Assembly (NCBI RefSeq): GCF_048060095.1
Contig: NZ_JBLUOA010000004.1
Coordinates: 127,138-191,137, forward strand
From: JBLUOA01 sp048060095
GTDB taxonomy: Bacteria; Pseudomonadota; Alphaproteobacteria; Rhodobacterales; Rhodobacteraceae
Length of the DNA: 64,000 nucleotides
Direction: 5' to 3'
In this document: in pieces, positions 59,429 to 64,000 of the stretch
How the letters are laid out: every line of letters begins with the position of its first letter
Numbering within the stretch: the stretch's first letter is position 1
Program-made: the position numbers and the translations under genes
Notes under the pieces: generated by a model
Told to the model about the DNA's origin: nothing
Databases searched by the model: none
The model's input: the letters and a program-made list of their open reading frames with translations, nothing else

Positions 59429-59503
59429 GTGGCGCAGGAAGGGACGTTTCGCCCGGCCCCGCCGGATCACAAAACCAACCCGACGAAACGTCATTGGGAT
59501 GCA

Positions 59504-59881
59504 ATGCAGGTCAGCAGGATTTTGGTCGTGGAGGATGAGGTGCTTGTCGCCCTCGAAACCGCAGACCTGATCGGAGAGTTCGGGCTGGAAGTCGTCGGCC
59601 CCGCGATCCGGCTTACACAGGCCGAAGAACTTGCCCGCGCCGAAAATTTCGAATTTGCCCTGCTCGACGTGAACCTTGGGCAAGGCACCACCTCAAAATC
59701 CATCGCTGGTATCTTGCGGGAACGTGACATCCCCTTCGCCTTCGTCACCGCCTATGAACCGAGCCAGATTCCCTTTTTGAAGCCCGGCGATAAGGTGGTG
59801 TCCAAACCTTTCTCCTCCCAGGCGCTGCGTGAAATGCTGGATGGGTTTGGCATGTTCGACGACGATCCGCCCGCGGCCTAA
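59504..59881 (+). CDS. Single-domain response regulator, FATGUY-like
   Basis: A 125-residue stand-alone receiver starting MQVSRILVVEDEVLVALETA. The acceptor Asp is in ALLDVNLGQGTTS, and the strand-4 segment IPFAFVTAYEPSQIPF resembles the FATGUY signature of alphaproteobacterial stress receivers. The Lys is in KVVSKPFSS. The upstream in-frame extension to 59294 has no receiver homology and was not used. It probably works with HWE/HisKA_2 kinases such as the one at 57148. Its stop is three bases from the convergent ligase stop. Confidence 0.8.
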   Translation: MQVSRILVVEDEVLVALETADLIGEFGLEVVGPAIRLTQAEELARAENFEFALLDVNLGQGTTSKSIAGILRERDIPFAFVTAYEPSQIPFLKPGDKVVSKPFSSQALREMLDGFGMFDDDPPAA

Positions 59882-59884
59882 GGG

Positions 59885-61480
59885 TCAGTCCTCCGGCAGC
59901 AAGGCCTCCAGCGATTTCAGCGTGTCGGCTTCCCCCGGCGGTTTGTCCCAACGCAGCCGCGAAATTCGCGGGAACCGCATGGCAAGGCCGGATTTGTGGC
60001 GCTTCGATCGGTTCAACCCTTCAAACGCGACCTCAAAGACAAGCCCTTGGTCAACGCTCGCCCGCACCGACCGGACGGGGCCGAACCGCTCAACCGTGTT
60101 TTCGCGCACGTAACGGTCGATCTTTTTCAGCTCTTCATCCATGAAGCCGAAATAGGCCTTCCCCACGGGGAAGAGTTCGCCATCCTCGGACCACACACCG
60201 AACGTGTAATCGGAATAGAAACTCGACCGCTTGCCGTGGCCGCGTTGCGCATACATCAGCACCGCGTCGATCAGAAACGGGTCGCGCTTCCACTTGAACC
60301 ACGGCCCCTTGGGGCGGCCGGGGACGTAAGGCGCATCCTTCCGTTTCAGCATCAACCCTTCGATCACCGGATGGGGTAAATCTTCACGCAGGGCGCGCAG
60401 GTGGTCCCAGTCGGTGAAAGGAACCAGCGGCGAAAGGTCGAAGCGGTAGGGGTCAAGCCGTTCCGAAAACCGCTCCAACCGCGCGCGGCGGTCGGCAAAT
60501 GGCAACGGGCGCAGGTTTTCCCCGACCTCGTCCAGCAGATCATAGGCGCGGACAAAGGCGGGATATTCCGCCATCATCTTTTTCGTCACGGTCTTGCGGT
60601 TCAGCCGTTGTTGCAGATCGGAGAACGTCGCGATCTCTGGCCCCTTCGCGCCCGGCCGCGCGACCAGCAATTCACCGTCGAGCGCGCCCTGGAAATCCAT
60701 CGCCTCGGTGATGTCGGGAAAGGCGCGGGATATGTCATCACCCGTGCGGGAATAGATGCGGCGCGTATCACCCTCTGCCGTGACCTGCACGCGGATGCCG
60801 TCCCATTTCCATTCGGCGAGGTAATCCGCGGGATCAAGCGCATCAAACGCCGCATCGTCCAGCGCGGTCGCCAACATCACCGGGCGGAACGGGCTTTCCC
60901 CGGCCTGCGCGGGTTTCGCCGCCCGCCCCTCAAGCCACGCGAACAGGTTGAGGTAAGGTGGGCCCAACCCATGCCAAAGCTCTTCAATCTCTGCCACGTC
61001 AACCTCTCCAAACGCGGCGAGCGCCTGTTTCGCCAGCCGCGCCGACACGCCGATCCGCATCCCCCCGGTCGCGAGTTTCAACAGCGCGTAGCGGCCAGAG
61101 GCATCCAGCCCATCAAGCATATCTCGCAGGATCGGTTCGACCTTGGTGCGCGGCGTGTCCTGCAATGTCGCCACAATCTCCGACAGTCGCAGATCGACCG
61201 CCTCCCCCTGCCCTTCCCAGATCAGCGCGATGGTTTCGGCAAGGTCGCCGACATAGTCATAGGACAGCGCAAAAAGCTCCGGGTCGATCTGCTCCGCCAC
61301 CATTTGCCGCAGCAGCGCGGGCTTCGCCGATTTCAGGTCGAGCGTGCGGGCAATCGCGGCGAGGCCATAACCCCGGTCCGGGTCCGGTGTGTCGCGAAAA
61401 TAATCGACGAGCGCGGCCAGTTTTCCATTGCGTGACGGTGTCAGCAGCAGGCGATCCAGAAGGGCGGCAAAGTGCTTCAT
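59885..61480 (-). CDS. ATP-dependent DNA ligase (ligase-exonuclease cluster type)
   Basis: A 531-residue ligase. An N-terminal DNA-binding domain covers about residues 1-190. The nucleotidyltransferase core has the AMP-accepting Lys in EWKWDGIRVQV (KxDG) near residue 225, and later motifs SRTGDDIS, LDGELLVARPG, IEGLMLKRKD and WFKWKRDP. The OB-fold is C-terminal. Its start overlaps the exonuclease stop by four bases. This pair is the conserved bacterial ligase-associated DNA-repair cluster (the family sometimes annotated as cisplatin-damage-response ligase). The usual third partner, a DEXH helicase, is not adjacent here. Confidence 0.92.
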   Translation of the reverse strand: MKHFAALLDRLLLTPSRNGKLAALVDYFRDTPDPDRGYGLAAIARTLDLKSAKPALLRQMVAEQIDPELFALSYDYVGDLAETIALIWEGQGEAVDLRLSEIVATLQDTPRTKVEPILRDMLDGLDASGRYALLKLATGGMRIGVSARLAKQALAAFGEVDVAEIEELWHGLGPPYLNLFAWLEGRAAKPAQAGESPFRPVMLATALDDAAFDALDPADYLAEWKWDGIRVQVTAEGDTRRIYSRTGDDISRAFPDITEAMDFQGALDGELLVARPGAKGPEIATFSDLQQRLNRKTVTKKMMAEYPAFVRAYDLLDEVGENLRPLPFADRRARLERFSERLDPYRFDLSPLVPFTDWDHLRALREDLPHPVIEGLMLKRKDAPYVPGRPKGPWFKWKRDPFLIDAVLMYAQRGHGKRSSFYSDYTFGVWSEDGELFPVGKAYFGFMDEELKKIDRYVRENTVERFGPVRSVRASVDQGLVFEVAFEGLNRSKRHKSGLAMRFPRISRLRWDKPPGEADTLKSLEALLPED

Positions 61481-62514
61481 GTCTCCGCCTCATCCTCATA
61501 CCCGACAAGGTTCAGGGGTTTTGCCGCGATCTGGTTGAGTTCGCACCAGCGGACGACTGCTTCTTCCCGCCCATGCGTGACCCAGACCTGTTCCGGGCCA
61601 AGTTCGGTGAGGGTTTCGGTAATCTCTGCCCAATCACAATGGTCCGAGATGACAAGCGGCAGTTCGACGCCGCGCTGACGGGTCCGGGCGCGGACTTGCA
61701 TCCAGCCGCTCGCGAAACTGATCAGCGGAGCCGCGAACCGCTGCGCCCATTTCGCGCCAAAGGCCGAGGGCGGGCCGACGATCACCTCGCCCGCGAAATC
61801 GCCGGTCTTGCCCTTGGGCAGCGTCGCATCTTCCAGCTCGCCAAGGTCGATGCCCTGACTTTGGTAATAATCACACAACCGCCGCATCGCGCCGTGGATG
61901 TAGATCGGCCGCTCATACCCCGCGTCCCGCAACAACCGGATCACCCGCTGCGCCTTGCCAAGCGCATAAGCCCCAACCAGATGCGCGCGGTCGGGTTGTG
62001 CAGAGAGCGAGGCAAGTAGCTTTGCAATCTCGTCCTGTGGCGGCGGGTGGCGAAAGACCGGCAGGCCAAAGGTCGCCTCGGTGATGAACACCTCGCAAGG
62101 GACCGGCACGAAATCGTCGCAGGTCGGGTCCGTGCCGCGTTTATAGTCACCCGACGCGACGATCCTCAGCCCCCCGAAATCGAGCGCGATCTGCGCCGAC
62201 CCCAGCACATGCCCCGCCGGATGAAACGTGACGCCAACCCCGTTCACATCGACCGGCACGCCAAATTCAGCGATCTGCGCCTGTTCGCAGAACCCTTCGC
62301 CATAGCGAATTTCCATGATGTCGAGCGTCTGGCGCGTCGCCATGACATGCTTGTGCCCCGCGCGGGCATGGTCGGCATGGCCATGCGTTATCAAGGCCCG
62401 CTCCACCGGGCGCACGGGGTCGATGTAGAACACGCCATCGGGGCAGAACAGCCCTTCGGGGCGCGGGAACAGCAACCGTTCGGCGTTCGTGTTTTTATGC
62501 GCACGCGTGACCAT
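61477..62514 (-). CDS. Ligase-associated DNA exonuclease (metallo-beta-lactamase fold)
   Basis: A 345-residue MBL/beta-CASP-type nuclease: LITHGHADHARAGHKH (HxHxDH), PAGHVLGSAQIALDFGG, VASGDYKRG and late VISDHCDW. It matches the mRNA 3'-end-processing-factor-like exonuclease that travels with this DNA ligase family. I start at MVTRAHKNTNAERLL; an ATG 15 codons upstream is possible. Together the two are predicted to trim and seal DNA breaks. Confidence 0.88.
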   Translation of the reverse strand: MVTRAHKNTNAERLLFPRPEGLFCPDGVFYIDPVRPVERALITHGHADHARAGHKHVMATRQTLDIMEIRYGEGFCEQAQIAEFGVPVDVNGVGVTFHPAGHVLGSAQIALDFGGLRIVASGDYKRGTDPTCDDFVPVPCEVFITEATFGLPVFRHPPPQDEIAKLLASLSAQPDRAHLVGAYALGKAQRVIRLLRDAGYERPIYIHGAMRRLCDYYQSQGIDLGELEDATLPKGKTGDFAGEVIVGPPSAFGAKWAQRFAAPLISFASGWMQVRARTRQRGVELPLVISDHCDWAEITETLTELGPEQVWVTHGREEAVVRWCELNQIAAKPLNLVGYEDEAET

Positions 62515-62584
62515 CAGGTGAATGATAAGCCCCCCGCGCCGCTTTGCAATTGTCGCCATCCGGCATCGCGCCTACGGTGCGGCC

Positions 62585-63802
62585 ATGCAAAAGGCCCGGA
62601 TCACCACGGTCGAATTCGTCGCGCTGTTTTCGCTGCTGACGTCGCTGACCGCGATCAGCCTTGATGCGGTGCTGCCCGCCCTGCCTGCGATGGGCGACGC
62701 TCTTGCCGTGGCGGATGCGAACACGACGCAACTGATCGTCACGATGTTCATCTTCGGCATGGTATTCGGAGAGCTTTTGTTCGGCCCTCTCTGCGACGCC
62801 ATCGGACGGAAAGCGGCAATCCTGCTGGGTCTGGCGCTGTTCTGCGTGGGTGCGGTCATTGCCATGACGGCACAAACGATGGAGCAGATATTGATCGGTC
62901 GCATCATCCAAGGGATCGGCGTTTCCGGCCCAAAGATAGGCTCCCGCGCATTGATCCGCGACCGTTTCGCGGGTGAGGCGATGGCCCAGATCATGTCGCT
63001 GATCTTTACTGTCCTCATTCTGGTCCCGATGGTTGCGCCCGCTATCGGGCAGCTACTACTGACACTCGCGGGATGGCAGGCGATTTTCGTGCTATATCTG
63101 GCCGCCGCCGTCGTCGGGGGCGCATGGCTAACCGTGCGCCAACCCGAAACCCTACCGCCGGAGCGTCGAATACCCATCGCCCCGCGCCGACTGTTCCGGA
63201 ACGCCGTGCGGATCATGCGGCATTCGCATGTGCTGGCCTATACCGGGGCGGCCGGGCTGACCTTTGGTGCGCAGCTATTGTTCCTCAGCACGGCGCAATC
63301 CATGTTCGCGGATATCTACGGCAGGGCGACCAGCTTTCCGTTCTACTTCGCCGTCATCGCCCTCGCCGTCGGGATCGCGGCCTTTACCAACAGCCGGTTG
63401 GTGATGGGTTGGGGCATGGCGCGGATGGTCGCGCTGGCGCTTTACGGGCTTGGGGCGTCGAGCGGGCTGTTGCTGCTGGCTGCGCTGATCACTGCTGGCG
63501 CGCCGCCCTTCCACCTGTTCATGGCCCTTCTGTCCTTGATGTTCTTTTGCGTCGGCATCCTGTTCAGCAACCTCAACGCGCTGGCGATGGTGTCGCTGGG
63601 CGAAATCGCGGGGCTAGGCGCTGCGCTGATCGCATCGGTTTCAAGCCTGATCGCAGTCGGGTTCGCGGTGTCGCTTGGCTGGTTCTACGCCGAAACCGTC
63701 ACGCCGGTTGCGTTGGGGTTTTTGGCCGCAGCGCTCGGCGCGTTCGCCTTGACCTGCCGGGTCCGCTATCGCGAAGATTTGCCGGTGGTTCCGATCGCCT
63801 AA
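62585..63802 (+). CDS. Bcr/CflA-type MFS drug-efflux transporter
   Basis: A 405-residue 12-helix exporter of the DHA1 (Bcr/CflA) type: SLDAVLPALPAMGDALAV in helix 1, LFGPLCDAIGRKAAILLG as the A motif, and GRIIQGIGVSGPKIGSRALI as the C-like motif of drug antiporters. It starts at MQKARITTVEFVALF, divergent from the exonuclease gene. The substrate is not predictable. Its stop overlaps the stop of the convergent acetyltransferase gene. Confidence 0.87.
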   Translation: MQKARITTVEFVALFSLLTSLTAISLDAVLPALPAMGDALAVADANTTQLIVTMFIFGMVFGELLFGPLCDAIGRKAAILLGLALFCVGAVIAMTAQTMEQILIGRIIQGIGVSGPKIGSRALIRDRFAGEAMAQIMSLIFTVLILVPMVAPAIGQLLLTLAGWQAIFVLYLAAAVVGGAWLTVRQPETLPPERRIPIAPRRLFRNAVRIMRHSHVLAYTGAAGLTFGAQLLFLSTAQSMFADIYGRATSFPFYFAVIALAVGIAAFTNSRLVMGWGMARMVALALYGLGASSGLLLLAALITAGAPPFHLFMALLSLMFFCVGILFSNLNALAMVSLGEIAGLGAALIASVSSLIAVGFAVSLGWFYAETVTPVALGFLAAALGAFALTCRVRYREDLPVVPIA

Positions 63803-64000
63803 CGTACCCGCGCCGGGTTGCCCGCGACCGTCGCCCCGGCCGGAACGTTCCGCGTCACGACGCTACCCGCGCCGATAATCGCGCCGTCCCCGACAGACAC
63901 ACCCGGCAAGACAATCGCCCCGCCGCCAATCCAGACATTCGCGCCGATGGTGACGGGGTGCGCGATTTCCAAACCCTCCGCCCGCTTTGCCGGATCGCGG
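63799..64000 (-). CDS. Maltose/galactoside O-acetyltransferase-like protein (5' part outside window)
   Basis: The C-terminal 66 codons of a left-handed beta-helix acetyltransferase. The hexapeptide rungs IGANVWIGGGAIVLPGVSVG and DGAIIGAGSVVTRNVPAGAT end in VAGNPARVR. This ending is the signature of the NodL/LacA/Maa branch, which O-acetylates sugars with acetyl-CoA. The N-terminal two thirds lie beyond base 64000, so full length and activity cannot be judged. Confidence 0.85.
   Translation of the reverse strand, partial: RDPAKRAEGLEIAHPVTIGANVWIGGGAIVLPGVSVGDGAIIGAGSVVTRNVPAGATVAGNPARVR

Noticed and set aside
59294..59503. 70-codon upstream extension of the second receiver
   Set aside because: No receiver homology and no Shine-Dalgarno; the receiver fold starts at MQVSRILVVED.
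1..64000. CRISPR arrays, tRNA or rRNA genes, insertion sequences, prophage or integrase genes
   Set aside because: No regular repeat-spacer pattern, cloverleaf, transposase, integrase or terminal inverted repeats were seen; coding is continuous and evenly high in GC.

Overview
The window looks like chromosomal DNA of a marine-type alphaproteobacterium of the Rhodobacteraceae (Roseobacter group). The evidence is high GC, very dense coding on both strands with ATGA overlaps, TRAP and double-ATPase ABC transporters, a non-pyrrolysine MttB homologue beside a dimethylglycine-dehydrogenase-like flavoprotein, a VPLPA-CTERM-type surface protein, and HWE-type sensor kinases. The species cannot be fixed from the window alone. 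I saw no rRNA, tRNA, insertion sequence, prophage or CRISPR array, and no gene-free stretch longer than about 300 bases.

Layout. 1-7664: part of a phenylacetate (paa) degradation cluster. It holds paaI (cut by the window edge) and paaG on the minus strand; divergent from them are a fused enoyl-CoA hydratase/3-hydroxyacyl-CoA dehydrogenase, a cytochrome P450 and paaZ; an orphan pcaB-like lyase converges on paaZ. 7761-11107: a TRAP transporter (dctPQM) behind a palindromic operator candidate. 11114-15070: minus-strand genes for a flavin monooxygenase, a GNAT acetyltransferase, two small secreted proteins (COG4315 type and allene-oxide-cyclase/dirigent-barrel type) and a homocysteine S-methyltransferase-family enzyme. 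Divergent from the last is a SARP-type regulator fused to an alpha/beta hydrolase, with a direct-repeat array between them. 16815-22383: methylated-amine or betaine metabolism candidates (GlcD-like oxidase, DMGDH-like flavoprotein, MttB-family methyltransferase). 22436-24464: a copper-chaperone pair and an orphan winged-helix regulator.

24604-35182: a large operon for import and breakdown of an unidentified polyol or sugar. It encodes a binding protein, two permeases, a 62-residue membrane protein, two ATPases, a DhaK-DhaL kinase, a LacI regulator, a TIM-barrel isomerase and a Gfo/Idh/MocA dehydrogenase, behind two tandem ACGT-centred palindromes. 35211-38352: an ECF42-type sigma factor with its DGPF/YCII partner, followed by a VOC-TfoX-DUF2461 operon. 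Both units carry the same TGTCGG-N17-CGTCCTA promoter. 38359-39800: an outer-membrane barrel and a VPLPA-CTERM-like protein. 39992-43988: a TetR regulator divergent from a Tat-exported isoquinoline-1-oxidoreductase-like molybdenum hydroxylase and a dihaem cytochrome c. 44075-45575: a BlaI/BlaR1-like pair.

45577-52513: a glycerol-type ABC transporter (glpVSTPQU order) divergent from a GlpR/DeoR regulator; its two ATPases have complementary motif defects. 52530-55534: an SGNH esterase and a cystine-type amino-acid ABC transporter. 55531-59881: an MFS carrier, an HWE/HisKA_2 kinase with a single-domain receiver, ExoD, and a second single-domain receiver. 59885-62514: an ATP-dependent DNA ligase with its ligase-associated exonuclease. 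62585-64000: a Bcr/CflA-type MFS exporter and the C-terminal end of a maltose-O-acetyltransferase-like protein.

The most distinctive signals are the matched twin ECF42 promoters, the predicted one-active-site ATPase pair of the glycerol transporter, the SARP-hydrolase fusion with its repeat array, the paired ACGT palindromes, and strong hairpins immediately after the binding-protein gene in all three solute-transport operons that begin with one.
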